Shown: positions 44,501 through 55,161 of the stretch, one piece after another
Numbering within the stretch: position 1 is the stretch's first letter
How the letters are laid out: every line of letters starts with the position of its first letter
Assembly (NCBI GenBank): GCA_030144725.1
Contig: JASKMD010000024.1
Location: 7,986,160-8,050,159 of the forward strand
Source of the DNA: Haematococcus lacustris
Taxonomy: Eukaryota; Chlorophyta; Chlorophyceae; Chlamydomonadales; Haematococcaceae
DNA length: 64,000 nucleotides
Direction: 5' to 3'
Notes under the pieces: generated by a model
Told to the model about the DNA's origin: nothing
The model's input: the letters and a program-made list of their open reading frames with translations, nothing else
Databases searched by the model: none
Translations under genes and position numbers: made by a program

Positions 44501-47500
44501 CGAGCAGGTTCTTGTTGACCTGGTAGGCTTGAGCTGCGACAAACAGCCTGACGGGGTCTTGACCCCGACCAACGACAAGTGCATCCTTTCTGACGACGCC
44601 CTCATTGCCTTTGAAAAACTCACACAGATCTTGTCAGCGATCCAGACCAAAGAGTGCCACCCTGTGGTGAAAGGTAGGACGCAGTAAGCCTCCTCCTCCA
44701 AGCCCTTCTCCCACTGACCCACCATCCCAATCCCACCCTCCCTAGCGCAATCCTTCCCCCACTGACCCACCTCTGCCCAGCCCCCCTCCCCCTGACCCAC
44801 TATCCCAAGCCCACCCTACCCTCTCCCTGGCCCAGTCCTCCCCCTATTAACCCTCCTCCGCTCAGCCCTCCTCCCCCTTGACCCATCTCCCCCCAAGCCC
44901 ACACTACCCCCCCCCCCCCCCCCACCCCCCAACGCCCTGGCCCCCCCCACTGACCCACCTCCGCCCAGCCCCCCTCCCCCTGACCCACTATCTCAAGCCC
45001 ACCCTACCCTCTCCCTGGCCCACCTTCCCCAAGCCCACCCTACCCTCCACCGCTCAGTCCTCCTTCCCCTGACCCTCCCCCCCCAGCCACGTAGGCAGCA
45101 ACACGTAGGCAGCAGCAAGCATGCTGTCGTGGCCGCTGGCAAGCATGCTGTATGTAGTCAACACCTCTGTTACGTAGGCATCATGTTGGTAGTTGCATGG
45201 GGGTCATGTGTTAATACAACATGCATGAGGGGGTTGTGTGTTGTCCTTGCATTGCAGCTGCTCTATTCAAGTACCCTGTCCTTCTTCTGAAGACTGCGTT
45301 GACCTTCCACTTGACAACCTTCGTCATGCAGAACCCGGTTTCAGATCTGGCACTGGACCGCTCAACGGTTCCTCAGCTTCTGTGCACTGTTGACACCGCG
45401 TCGCTTCAGCATGCGTATGACTTCACCGGACTTGCCTTGTTCTCGACATTGGCTTTCGTTGGAGATGACAAGCTCTCCGCTGCTCGGGTGAGCAACACCC
45501 CACATCATATATGCATGTCCATTGCACAGTTGCCTGGTCATGACTTCCTCGTTGTTACGCAACACGGCGCCATAATCAGTCTAATAGCATTATGATATGA
45601 GATTATGATGGGAGCACCCCATGCCTACCCTGACCCGCTGACACACCGCACCGCACCGCAAGGCTGCGCGTGACACGGACCGCACCGCACAGCACGGCAC
45701 TTGTTGAAATGCCTTTGGCCTGAGTGAGGGTCGGTGAGACGGTGTTCAGGGCAAAGATTACAGTTATACCCTTACAAGGAAGTATCTCTACATCTGGTGT
45801 GCATTCCTACAGGAGTGCTGGCGGTTGTACCCGGATTTTCTGCGCAACAACATCACCACCCACGCCATGTCAAAGTCAACGATTCGAGCTTTCCTTCCAC
45901 CCATCAGCAGGAAAAGACCATTGGTGGAGGTCATGAGGAGCAGCGGGGGAGATGAGGGCGGTCGGGAATCGTCTCGGCGGCGCCTTACTGCAGCATGCCT
46001 GGGTCAGGATACAGCAGCGCCTCCCAATGAGTCCGCTCCAAAACAGTCACTTCCAGTCCACCCATTGGCATTCATCGCAGCAGCTCTTTCTGATGTTGAC
46101 ACAACTGGCGCCCTGGGCAGCTCCGTGCTGAAAGCAGCTCCTTACCTCGCCAAATCCAAAGTGACAGACACCGTTGATGGGGCTCAAATATCCACGCGCT
46201 TGTCAGCGTACACCTTCCCAACAAGCAGAGCTTGCGACGTCAGTAATTTGAAGAAGGATCGACTGGCGGCGAAGAATGCCCCGTTGGGCACAGTATTGAC
46301 CTCGGACAAGGACAAAGGCATTCTGTCCAAGCTCATGAAGCTTGCCTTGGTGGCATGCTGTGGAGAAGGTCCTCGTCGACTTGCGCTGCGTATGTACCAT
46401 GACATCATGAGCAAAGCCTCTTCGTCCGTCAAAGACTCCTTTCCAGCAGGCCTTGTGGAGACAGCTCCCCATGTCTTCTCTGATGTGTGGACGAGCGCAG
46501 CTTCCGGCAAGAAGGGCCTTGATCCTTTCTGGTACTGGTCAATCACCTGCCCTGACGCCGCCGCGTTGGGATTTACTGCCAAGGAGCCCCCTCCCAACAC
46601 TACTGCGACTCCCCCTGCCGACCTCTCTCTCCCCATCCGGCTAAGGTCGCACATCCCATCCGGTATCTCAACGGATGCAGTCGCAGCATTGTTCGAGGCC
46701 GAACTGGACCAGATCGTGTCCCACCTCTGGACTGTCAATCTCTTTGCCAGGAAACGACTCATTGACAACGCTCTCACGCGCTTGGAAGAGCTGGGGGATG
46801 GCTTCTGTAACGGGGAGAAGCCTGAGGAATCCGGGAGAGCGGTGACACGCGCTTGCGTCTTACACGGAATGTCCATAAACAACTGTTATGTGCTTAAAAC
46901 AGGGTAGCTCACACCGTCTCACATATCTAGAAAGTTCCATGCAGAAAACAGAAGAGTTCTACACCGTGCATGACCATGTAAAAATACCACCGCTGCCGGC
47001 TGCATGGACAAGCATGCATGCAAACCGTTGCATTCACCCCCTCCCTGAAATGTTGCGCCCCGAAACATTTAACCTTCGTGACCTCCGCACACTGCTCCGC
47101 CTGCACTCATGACATAGCCATGCTCCTTTAGGAACACTACGTAGAGGTGGAGTGAGGCAGGTGATGTGATAACCTTGGTCACACTTGTCGCAAAGTAGCA
47201 TGGGAGGGTGGCTAGCGCGGCTCGCGCAAATCTGGCATGCAGGGTCGTCGTCTATTGGCTTGTCAGGAGGTACGTGGTGGCGAGCCGTGTAGTCTCTGAT
47301 CATTGCAGCCACGTCCTCTTGTTCGGCCAATGCTGGGCCCCATTCCCACGAGTTGAAGGAGTCGTCGTAGCCCTTCCACTTCACAAGGTATTGAAAAGCA
47401 TGCTGGGAGTCATTCCAGCGTCGTCCCAAGATGGCTTCAATGGTGAAGTACTCCTCACCGTCCTCCAGTTGAGGTAGTGGTTGCAGGTCAACATGGCGGT

Positions 47501-50500
47501 CGGGGAAGGAGCTGGTGGTAAGGTACGGCCTCAGCTTGGAGATGTGGAAGGTGGGTGTGATCCTCATCGTGGTGGGTAGGTCCAGCTTGTAAGCCACAGG
47601 TGAGATCTTGGTCAGAACCTTGAAGGGGCCAACATAGCGGGGTTGTAGCTTGGCGCTGTTGCTGGGCGTCTTGAGGTTAAGAGTGGCAGTAGAGAGGAGC
47701 ACCTTATCACCCACATTGAACTCAAGATGTCGGCGGTGCTTATCCGCCTGTTGCTTTTGCTTGTCAACCGCACGCTGCAGGGCTGCCTTGGCTGTGTCGA
47801 TGTTGGAGCGCATGGTGGTGACAAAGGCGTCAGCAGCGGGGCTGGGAACAAGAGTGGAGGGGGGCTGCAACAAAGCCTCAGGTGTGCGGGGGTGGTGGCC
47901 ATAATTGAGGTAGAAAGGGGAGAAGCCTGTGCCAACATGGGTAGAGCTGTTGTATGCAAACTCCACAGCGGCTAGATGCTGGTCCCAATCTGTCTTGTGG
48001 TGGTTGATGTATGGTCGTAGCATATCCTCCACTGTCCGGTTGGCGCGCTCTGATTGCCCGTCTGTTTGGGGATGGTAGGCAGAGGACATGAGTAGGCGAG
48101 TGCCGGTGAGGTGAAAGAGGGATGTCCAGAAGTCCGAAGTAAACTTTGGATCTCTGTCAGAGACAATTGCCTCAGGTAGCCCATGGTGCTTGAAAACATG
48201 GTCGAAGAAAAGCTTGGCGATGTCAGGGGCGGTGGCAGTGGCAGTGGTAGGGATGAGGTGTAACATCTTGCTTAACTTGTCCACAACTGTAATGACCATG
48301 TCGTAGCCGTGAGAAGTAGGAGGAAGAGGGCCGATGAAATCCATACTGACATGTTGCCAGTTGCGGTTGGGAATGGGGAGAGGTTGAAGCAGCCCAGGAG
48401 GAACCTGGTTGGTGGCCTTGTTCCGTTGGCACTGGTCGCAGGTCCTCACATATTCGCGCACTGTCTGCTCCATTTGGGGCCAATAGAAGTGTCGCTGCAA
48501 GCGTTCCAGGGTTTTGGCACGGCCTAGATGAGCCGAGGTGACTGCATCATGCGCCTCATAGAGCAACTGGGAGCGGAGAGGTGAGGCTGGGACGTAGAGG
48601 CGGGGGGGCTCAGAAGCTGTATATAAGCGCCCATTTATGACTCGTAGGTGCCAAGAGGAGGGGCCAGAGGGGTTGTGGGAAAGAGTATGAGAGAAAGCTG
48701 CTTGATAGGCGGCGTCTTGTGGGGCATGGTGGTCAAAGGTAGCGAAGAAGGCAGAGTCCGGGGTGGCAACGGAGAGGGCTGATAGCTGGTAGTCAGGCCG
48801 TCGGGAGAGCGCATCTGGCACAATGTGTGTCTTGCCAGCCTTGTGCACCAGGGTAAAGGAGTAAGGGGCCAGCAGTTGGGTCCATCGAAGTTGTCGAGCG
48901 CTGAGATGCGGTTGGGTCATGATGTGAGTGATCGGGCAGTTGTCCGTCTCAATTGTGAAAGGCCGACCCAGAAGGTAGTGACGCCAAAGAGTAAGGGCAT
49001 GCACCACAGCGAGTAGCTCGCGATCGTGGGTAGGGTAGTTGATCTCCGCGGGCTGAAGCTTGCGTGACTCATATGCCACAACGTACTCAGCGCCATTGTC
49101 GTCCCGTTGTGATAGCACTGCTCCAATGGCATACAACGACGCATCCGTCTTCACGGTGAAAGGCCGGGAGAAGTCTGGGGGGCGCACCACGGGGTTGCTG
49201 GCTAGGGCAGCTTTGACACGCTCAAAAGCCTCTTGTTGCTCTGGGCCCCATGACCATGGTGTCTCGGCCTTGAGGAGGTTGGTGAGGGGAAGGATGAGGT
49301 GGGCATGGTGGTGGATGAGGCGCCGATAGTAATTAGCACTGCCGAGGAAAGAGCGGAGGTCGTTGAGATTGCGGGGTACCGGCCATTCAACCATGGCACG
49401 AATCTTAGCTGGGTCAGGGTGAATGCCCGCAGCCGAGATGATGTGACCCAGAAAGTCCATAGAGGGAAGGAAGAAGGCGCACTTGGAGAGGTTGGCATAT
49501 AGCTGGTGTTGGCGAAGGAGGCCTAGAACGGTGCGCAGGTGCTCCAGGTGCTCAGCCTCAGACCGGGAGTAAATGAGAATGTCGTCCAGGTAGACTAGTA
49601 CAAACTGATCCAAGTGTGGGCGGAAGATGTCATTCATGAGGCGTTGAAAGGTGGCGGGAGCGTTGCACAGGCCAAATGGCATAACGGTGTATTCATAGTG
49701 GCCGTAGCGGGTACGGAAAGCTGTCTTGTGGATGTCAGCCTCGGCCACTCGGATCTGATGGTACCCAGACTTGAGGTCAATCTTGGAAAAGACTCTAGCA
49801 CCAGCCAGCTGGTCCAGGAGGTCGTCAATGCGGGGAAGGGGATAGCGGTTCTTGATGGTCAGCTGGTTTAGGGCCCGGTAGTCTACACACAAGCGCAGGC
49901 TCCCGTCTTTCTTGCGCACAAAGAGGACTCCAGAGCCAAAAGGTGACGTGGATGGCCTGATGTAGCCCTTGGCTAGGAGTTCGTCCAGCTGCCGCTTGAG
50001 CTCGTCTAGCTCCTCTTGAGACATGCGATAGACAGGGCGGTTGGGAGGGGTGCCGGACTCCAGTTGGATTACATGATCAACAGAGCGATGTGGTAGATTA
50101 TGCACGGATGGAAGCTCCTTGGGAAAGACCTCGATGTGCTCAGATAGTAGGGCGGTAGCGCTTGGGGGAAGAGAAGGGGGCCACTGTGGTTGATCAGGTG
50201 GCGGGGAGGTTGAGGTTGAAGTGCAGGAGGAGGGCATAGCTGGAGAGGGTGAAAGGGGAGGACTTGAGTCCGTGAGAACTGCCACGAATACGGTGTCCTT
50301 GTGGGCTGCTTTGCGGAAGCGCGCAGGTGACAGCAGCTGGAAGGCTGAGGGGTTGGGGGCAGGAGAAGGTGGAGCAGCTAGGGTGTGTACGGCCCCGGCA
50401 TGGCGGAGAGTGATTTGCTCGAGAGGCCAGTCAATATCAGGGTTCTTCGCTGTGAGCCATGGCTTGCCCAACACCACATCGTAGTCGGCGTTGCTAATAT

Positions 50501-52732
50501 CAGCCATAACGAAGGGCACCCGATCATGGTAGGTAGAAAGGCGTACCGTGCAGTGGGAAAGCTCGTAGGTGGGAAGGTAGGAAGGGGAGGGCCCAGGAAG
50601 GAGCAGACGGCCAGGAGCAGCCTTGCCCGCCATGCGCAGGCCGGCTTGCTGCAAGAAGCGGCTGCTGACAATGTTGCCCGTGGCACCACTGTCCAGCAGG
50701 AAACGAGCACGGCGTCCAGAGAAGGTTCCATGGAGGATGAAAGGCTTGGAGTCCACGGAGAGCGACGACATGACTAGGGGCTCTGGCAGGCTAGGCGACG
50801 ACGAGTGACGCGGAGTACCACTGCCCACAGGTGCGGATGGGCATGGAGAGGACTCTACAGCCAGAGTAGGCTGTTCCGGAGACTTGGAGCTGCCCAGGGG
50901 CTGAGCTGACTGCTGAGGAAGGGGGCTGCGTGGAGGGCAGTAAACACCGCGGGCCTGGCAGGGCACAGTAAGGCAGAAGAGCGGGGCACGGAAACGTGGT
51001 GAGGGTTGAGGTGTAGGAGGAAGAGGGAGTGTGGGTAGCCAGTAGGGGGCACGGAGAAGAGGCCGAGGAGGAGGGGGAAGAGGCCGAGGAGGAGGAGCCC
51101 GAGGAAGAGGAGGTGGAGGAGGACGAAGGGGGGGAGACCGAGGAAGAGGAGCGGGGAGTTGAGGTAGGTGGTAGGGAACACGAGGAGCCAGCTCAAAGCG
51201 AGGAGTTAAGGAAGAGGGTGGCAGAAGGTATGGTGGGCTCAGCGGCGGGCTGCCTCCCGCACGCCCCCAATGTCGTTTGGGCGTGGTGGCTTGTTGGGAC
51301 AGTCCTTCATTAGGTGGCCAGGCTTGCGGCAATAGAAGCAAGCTCCCAAGTCACGCAGTTGTTGGCGCTCAGCCGCTGATAAATGGGGACCCTTGCTGAC
51401 CTGCAGGGCATCAAGCTCCATGGCAGCTACTGGTTCAGGTTCGGGGAGCTTGAGCAGGCGAGGGCGGCTGCCAAAGGTGATAGCATCAACGCGGTCAGCC
51501 ATGGCGGCAGCCTCCTCAAAGGAGGTAGGCTCCCTCAGCTCCAGCTCCCGCCTCACAGCCGGCTTGAGACCCCTAAGGAAACGATCCAGTTTCTCCGCAG
51601 GAGACAAGTCAGAGATGAGGAGGCAAAGATTGCTGAACTCCATGATGTATTGCCGGGCTGATGTGATCTGATGGCAGGCTGCCAGCTGATCCCTTGCATG
51701 CCGCTGCTGGTTCACAGGAGTAAACTGGCGCGTGAAACTGGCTTTGAAACTGTCCCAGGAGCTGAGGGCCTGGCTGGACAGCAGGCTGCGGTACCAAGTG
51801 AGGGCAGCGCCGTCGAGGTAGGAAGCAACAGCCAACAGCCGTTGTTGGGCAGGCATGGCGAAAAGGTCAAAATGGTTGTCGATGCGCCACAGCCATTGAC
51901 CAGCATCCGCGTTGGGGGTCCCACAGAAGGACGGTGGTGGAGGGGGCCGGAAAGGCAGCGGAACGGAGGTGGCTGCGGGAGGGGCGGGAGGGGCGGACTG
52001 TCCAGAAGGTTCTAGAGGTGTTGAAGCGGGGGTAGCAACGGGCTGCGTTGTGACGAAGTGCTCGAATTGCTGCCGCAGGCTGCCGGTCAGAAGAGTGAGC
52101 TCGCCGACTTGGCGCATGAGCTCGGAGACTTGATACGCAATGGGCGATAGTTCCTCCATCAAGTCTCTAGTCTCCGTAGTTAAGGCGGTTTGTCCCGATT
52201 GAGGGCACCAAAATGTAACGGGGAGAAGCCTGAGGAATCCGGGAGAGCGGTGACACGCGCTTGCGTCTTACACGGAATGTCCATAAACAACTGTTATGTG
52301 CTTAAAACAGGGTAGCTCACACCGTCTCACATATCTAGAAAGTTCCATGCAGAAAACAGAAGAGTTCTACACCGTGCATGACCATGTAAAAATACCACCG
52401 CTGCCGGCTGCATGGACAAGCATGCATGCAAACCGTTGCAGCTTCCTAAACGAAGAAGATGCGCTGTGCATGGATCTTCGCTCGATCAACTTCCAGGTAC
52501 GTTCGTTATTATGCCTTGTCATCTACTATCAATTGCTTGCCACTTGCCCATATCTGCGCACTGCATATTGCTTCACTAAACGTTGCATGCCACCTGCTCA
52601 CCGCCCTGTAAATGAGCCTTCTGCTGTTCACCCCAGGTTAACATGCTCCCGGACATGCCCCTTTCTAAGTGGGGAGGTATTGCTCTCCAAAACATTTACA
52701 ACAAGCTGCCGGAGCTGAGCCTAGCTTTCTGA
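41529..52732 (+). CDS. DUF3987-like P-loop ATPase (split by a retrotransposon)
   Basis: Plus-strand exons: 41529-41799, 41871-41986, 42053-42149, 42258-42515, 43899-44208, 44290-44386, 44508-44673, 45258-45487, 45813-46805 continued at 52446-52496, and 52637-52732. They total exactly 895 codons with the stop and all introns are GT-AG. Exons 1-2 join to give a Walker A motif (GEPGSGKTPT) split by an intron. Exon 3 supplies a Walker B-like strand ([12 protein letters not shown]). Exon 4 has [14 protein letters not shown] and [12 protein letters not shown], matching the sensor region of DUF3987 (YfjI-type) primase/helicase-associated ATPases. The C-terminal 300-odd residues are unassigned. The only lesion is the chromovirus insertion (target GCTTC). 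The start could be 5' of 41529. Confidence 0.7.
42541..43810. repeat. C-rich ~220-bp tandem repeat in an ATPase-gene intron
   Basis: Units begin TTGACCCATCTCACCCCAAG and recur about every 220 bp (near 42817, 43037, 43258, 43480, 43700). They fill the intron 42516-43898. An ACTAAC branch-point-like motif lies at 43871-43876, 22 bases before the acceptor. Pro-rich frames are artefacts. Confidence 0.9.
44690..45090. repeat. C-rich repeat in the intron 44674-45257
   Basis: Related to the 42.5-43.8 kb repeat (TGACCCACCTCCGCCCAGCC, CAAGCCCACCCTACCCTC), in shorter, imperfect units. Confidence 0.85.
46806..47032 (-). repeat. 3' LTR, chromovirus copy 2
   Basis: 227 bp. On the plus strand it begins TGTAACGGGG and ends CCGTTGCA. 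Confidence 0.96.
47034..51341 (-). CDS. Pol polyprotein, chromovirus copy 2 (chromodomain plus PHD finger)
   Basis: A 1435-codon open frame in the -1 frame relative to gag, translated by slippage at 51281-51275. A Pro-rich linker fills residues 30-190. Domains: aspartic protease (LLDSGATGN, Asp217); reverse transcriptase about 430-640 (YLDD at 584-587); RNase H about 725-845 (TDASLYAIG, ADxLSR-like PDALSRRPD); integrase zinc module (His931, His938, Cys968, Cys971) and catalytic core with Asp1001, Asp1062 and Glu1098; GPF-type C-terminal module; chromodomain about 1298-1345 ([10 protein letters not shown] ... [17 protein letters not shown]); PHD finger 1369-1413 (CQIC ... [14 protein letters not shown] ... 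GAWLCHEC). All catalytic residues are present. The chromodomain is known to steer chromovirus integration to marked chromatin. A PHD finger behind it is unusual. Confidence 0.95.
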   Translation of the reverse strand: MLLLPQAWPPNEGLSQQATTPKRHWGRAGGSPPLSPPYLLPPSSLTPRFELAPRVPYHLPQLPAPLPRSPPLRPPPPPLPRAPPPRPLPPPPRPLLRAPYWLPTLPLPPTPQPSPRFRAPLFCLTVPCQARGVYCPPRSPLPQQSAQPLGSSKSPEQPTLAVESSPCPSAPVGSGTPRHSSSPSLPEPLVMSSLSVDSKPFILHGTFSGRRARFLLDSGATGNIVSSRFLQQAGLRMAGKAAPGRLLLPGPSPSYLPTYELSHCTVRLSTYHDRVPFVMADISNADYDVVLGKPWLTAKNPDIDWPLEQITLRHAGAVHTLAAPPSPAPNPSAFQLLSPARFRKAAHKDTVFVAVLTDSSPPLSPSPAMPSSCTSTSTSPPPDQPQWPPSLPPSATALLSEHIEVFPKELPSVHNLPHRSVDHVIQLESGTPPNRPVYRMSQEELDELKRQLDELLAKGYIRPSTSPFGSGVLFVRKKDGSLRLCVDYRALNQLTIKNRYPLPRIDDLLDQLAGARVFSKIDLKSGYHQIRVAEADIHKTAFRTRYGHYEYTVMPFGLCNAPATFQRLMNDIFRPHLDQFVLVYLDDILIYSRSEAEHLEHLRTVLGLLRQHQLYANLSKCAFFLPSMDFLGHIISAAGIHPDPAKIRAMVEWPVPRNLNDLRSFLGSANYYRRLIHHHAHLILPLTNLLKAETPWSWGPEQQEAFERVKAALASNPVVRPPDFSRPFTVKTDASLYAIGAVLSQRDDNGAEYVVAYESRKLQPAEINYPTHDRELLAVVHALTLWRHYLLGRPFTIETDNCPITHIMTQPHLSARQLRWTQLLAPYSFTLVHKAGKTHIVPDALSRRPDYQLSALSVATPDSAFFATFDHHAPQDAAYQAAFSHTLSHNPSGPSSWHLRVINGRLYTASEPPRLYVPASPLRSQLLYEAHDAVTSAHLGRAKTLERLQRHFYWPQMEQTVREYVRTCDQCQRNKATNQVPPGLLQPLPIPNRNWQHVSMDFIGPLPPTSHGYDMVITVVDKLSKMLHLIPTTATATAPDIAKLFFDHVFKHHGLPEAIVSDRDPKFTSDFWTSLFHLTGTRLLMSSAYHPQTDGQSERANRTVEDMLRPYINHHKTDWDQHLAAVEFAYNSSTHVGTGFSPFYLNYGHHPRTPEALLQPPSTLVPSPAADAFVTTMRSNIDTAKAALQRAVDKQKQQADKHRRHLEFNVGDKVLLSTATLNLKTPSNSAKLQPRYVGPFKVLTKISPVAYKLDLPTTMRITPTFHISKLRPYLTTSSFPDRHVDLQPLPQLEDGEEYFTIEAILGRRWNDSQHAFQYLVKWKGYDDSFNSWEWGPALAEQEDVAAMIRDYTARHHVPPDKPIDDDPACQICASRASHPPMLLCDKCDQGYHITCLTPPLRSVPKGAWLCHECRRSSVRRSRRLNVSGRNISGRG
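51235..51281 (-). promoter_or_regulatory. -1 ribosomal frameshift site, copy 2
   Basis: Reverse complement of the copy 1 site: CCCAAAC at 51281-51275 in the gag frame, followed by the same GC-rich stem-loop. Confidence 0.8.
51239..52159 (-). CDS. Gag, chromovirus copy 2
   Basis: 306 residues from ATG 52159 to the stop at 51239-51241. Sequence and domains as in copy 1: Gag domain, then a CCHC knuckle [14 protein letters not shown]. At least one substitution is visible (GPHLSAAE versus GPRLSAAE). Confidence 0.93.
   Translation of the reverse strand: MEELSPIAYQVSELMRQVGELTLLTGSLRQQFEHFVTTQPVATPASTPLEPSGQSAPPAPPAATSVPLPFRPPPPPSFCGTPNADAGQWLWRIDNHFDLFAMPAQQRLLAVASYLDGAALTWYRSLLSSQALSSWDSFKASFTRQFTPVNQQRHARDQLAACHQITSARQYIMEFSNLCLLISDLSPAEKLDRFLRGLKPAVRRELELREPTSFEEAAAMADRVDAITFGSRPRLLKLPEPEPVAAMELDALQVSKGPHLSAAERQQLRDLGACFYCRKPGHLMKDCPNKPPRPNDIGGVREAARR
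52214..52440 (-). repeat. 5' LTR, chromovirus copy 2
   Basis: 227 bp, identical by eye to the other LTRs. The downstream target duplication GCTTC starts at 52441. Confidence 0.96.
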
Positions 52733-53518
52733 ACACAACACGTGAGTAATGTGCCGGATGCGGCGGTGGGTGTGGCGGCCTGTGGGTGGGACGGGCTGTG
52801 GATTTTGCATTGCTTCTTAACCGCCCTTAGAAACCCTGCAGTGGGCATTAGCTTGGGCACCGTTGCCATTACCATTACCATTGCCTACTGTTATGCTCCT
52901 GCGAACAGGCGCCGAGGAACGGGGCTACGGTGAATGGTGCTGCCAGGCGCCAAGGATCGGCGATGGGTAGGCGCAAGGTCGTACCGTAGGGGTACCGTAT
53001 AGCCGAAGGGCTGTTGTAGCGCTGTAGCGATTGAGCTGCTACGAGATGTTTGTGCTCCATTGGGTCGTAACTGATCAGCTGTATTGCCGTCGTGTGATTG
53101 CCTCACTATTGTCCTTGTGCTGCTGGGGCTTATCTTGGACCGGGGCCGGTGTCGGACCTGGAGCTCAAGCTGCTCAGCGTCTAATCTGATGTTGGGCCGC
53201 TGAACTGCCTGTGAACTGCCGCCTGGATGTCTGGATGATAAGCCTCGGGATTGCCTTTGTTGGGCAACCTATTGGTTGCTGTGTATTTGTCGCTGAGCAC
53301 CTTATGTCTTAGGGCTGATGCAACGCCGCTGCTTTCCTCTAGGTTCCGTAGCGTTCGGCCGGGTACATGGTCATGTGATAGACTTGAGGGTGAAACACTA
53401 GTTACCATCACTCGCCCCTGTAACCGTCTTCTAGGTTCTCTGGCTGATTGGCTTTGCCCAGAACCATCTTCGCTCATGTCATTGCAATCACCGTACGTCC
53501 GTCCGTTCGTCCGTCCGT
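52733..53518. other. No gene seen; 3' flank of the ATPase gene
   Basis: Short frames only. Contains a small run of ATTACC near 52865-52885 and, just before the minisatellite, repeats of CGTCCGTC near 53495. Confidence 0.45.
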
Positions 53519-55157
53519 CTGCCTCGCTATCCCTAGCTCCAGTCAGTCCAGTCACGGCAGTCACTCCGTTCGCTCCGTTTGGGCCTGCCTCGCTATCCCT
53601 AGCTCCAGTCAGTCCAGTCACAGCAGTCACTCCGTTCGCTCCGTTTGGGCCTGCCTCGCTATCCCTAGCTCCAGTCAGTCCAGTCACAGCAGTCACTCCG
53701 TTCGCTCCGTTTGGGCCTGCCTCGCTATCCCTAGCTCCAGTCAGTCCAGTCACAGCAGTCACTCCGTTCGCTCCGTTTGGGCCTGCCTCGCTATCCCTAG
53801 CTCCAGTCAGTCCAGTCACAGCAGTCACTCCGTTCGCTCCGTTTGGGCCTGCCTCGCTATCCCTAGCTCCAGTCAGTCCAGTCACAGCAGTCACTCCGTT
53901 CGCTCCGTTTGGGCCTGCCTCGCTATCCCTAGCTCCAGTCAGTCCAGTCACAGCAGTCACTCCGTTCGCTCCGATTTGGCCCGCCTCGCTATCCTTACCT
54001 CCAGTCAGTCCTGTCACAGCAGTCACTCCGTTCGCTCCGTTTGGGCCTACCCCGCTATCCTTAGCTCCAGTCAGTCCAGTCACAGCAGTCACTCCGTTCG
54101 CTCCGTTTGGGCCTACCCCGCTATCCTTAGCTCCAGTCAGTCCAGTCACAGCAGTCACTCCGTTCGCTCCGTTTGGGCCTGCCTCGCTATCCCTAGCTCC
54201 AGTCAGTCCAGTCATGGCAGTCACTCCGTTCGCTCCGTTTGGGCCTGCCTCGCTATCCCTAGCTCCAGTCAGTCCAGTCACGGCAGTCACTCCGTTCGCT
54301 CCGTTTGGGCCTGCCTCGCTATCCCTAGCTCCAGTCAGTCCAGTCACAGCAGTCACTCCGTTCGCTCCGTTTTGGCCCGCCTCGCTATCCCTAGCTCCAG
54401 TCAGTCCAGTCACAGCAGTCACTCCGTTCGCTCCGTTTTGGCCCGCCTCGCTATCCTTACCTCCAGTCAGTCCAGTCACAGCAGTCACTCCGTTCGCTCC
54501 GTTTGGGCCTGCCTCGCTATCCCTAGCTCCAGTCAGTCCAGTCATGGCAGTCACTCCGTTCGCTCCGTTTGGGCCTGCCTCGCTATCCTTACCTCCAGTC
54601 AGTCCAGTCACAGCAGTCACTCCGTTCGCTCCGTTTGGGCCTGCCTCGCTATCCCTAGCTCCAGTCAGTCCAGTCACAGCAGTCACTCCGTTCGCTCCGT
54701 TTGGGCCTGCCTCGCTATCCCTAGCTCCAGTCAGTCCAGTCACAGCAGTCACTCCGTTCGCTCCGTTTGGGCCTGCCTCGCTATCCCTAGCTCCAGTCAG
54801 TCCAGTCACAGCAGTCACTCCGTTCGCTCCGTTTGGGCCTGCCTCGCTATCCCTAGCTCCAGTCAGTCCAGTCACAGCAGTCACTCCGTTCGCTCCGTTT
54901 GGGCCTGCCTCGCTATCCCTAGCTCCAGTCAGTCCAGTCACAGCAGTCACTCCGTTCGCTCCGTTTGGGCCTGCCTCGCTATCCCTAGCTCCAGTCAGTC
55001 CAGTCACAGCAGTCACTCCGTTCGCTCCGTTTGGGCCTGCCTCGCTATCCCTAGCTCCAGTCAGTCCAGTCACAGCAGTCACTCCGTTCGCTCCGTTTGG
55101 GCCTGCCTCGCTATCCCTAGCTCCAGTCAGTCCAGTCATGGCAGTCACTCCGTTCGC
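53519..55157 (-). repeat. 66-bp minisatellite with inverted AACGGAGTGACTG core, about 25 units
   Basis: Period 66 bp (22 codons, so open in several frames on both strands). Units read GCCTCGCTATCCCTAGCTCC then AGTCAGTCCAGTCACAGCAG then TCACTCCGTTCGCTCCGTTT. Read on the minus strand each contains AACGGAGTGACTG, shared with the 113-bp repeat at 30.0-30.66 kb. Most variants are single substitutions (TTTGGG/TTTTGG, CCCTAG/CCTTAC). It joins the GGGCT array directly at 55158-55161. Confidence 0.95.
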
Positions 55158-55161
55158 CTGG

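Larger units (their letters stand above)
46806..52440 (-). mobile_element. Chromovirus (Ty3/gypsy) copy 2, 5635 bp, intact
   Basis: Flanked by the 5-bp duplication GCTTC (46801-46805 and 52441-52445). LTRs of 227 bp lie at 46806-47032 (3' LTR) and 52214-52440 (5' LTR), identical by eye to each other and to those of copy 1. Gag and pol are both open and overlap, so this copy looks potentially autonomous. It is inserted in the ninth exon of the DUF3987-like gene, opposite to that gene's direction. One base is missing relative to copy 1 in the leader near 52195. Confidence 0.97.
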
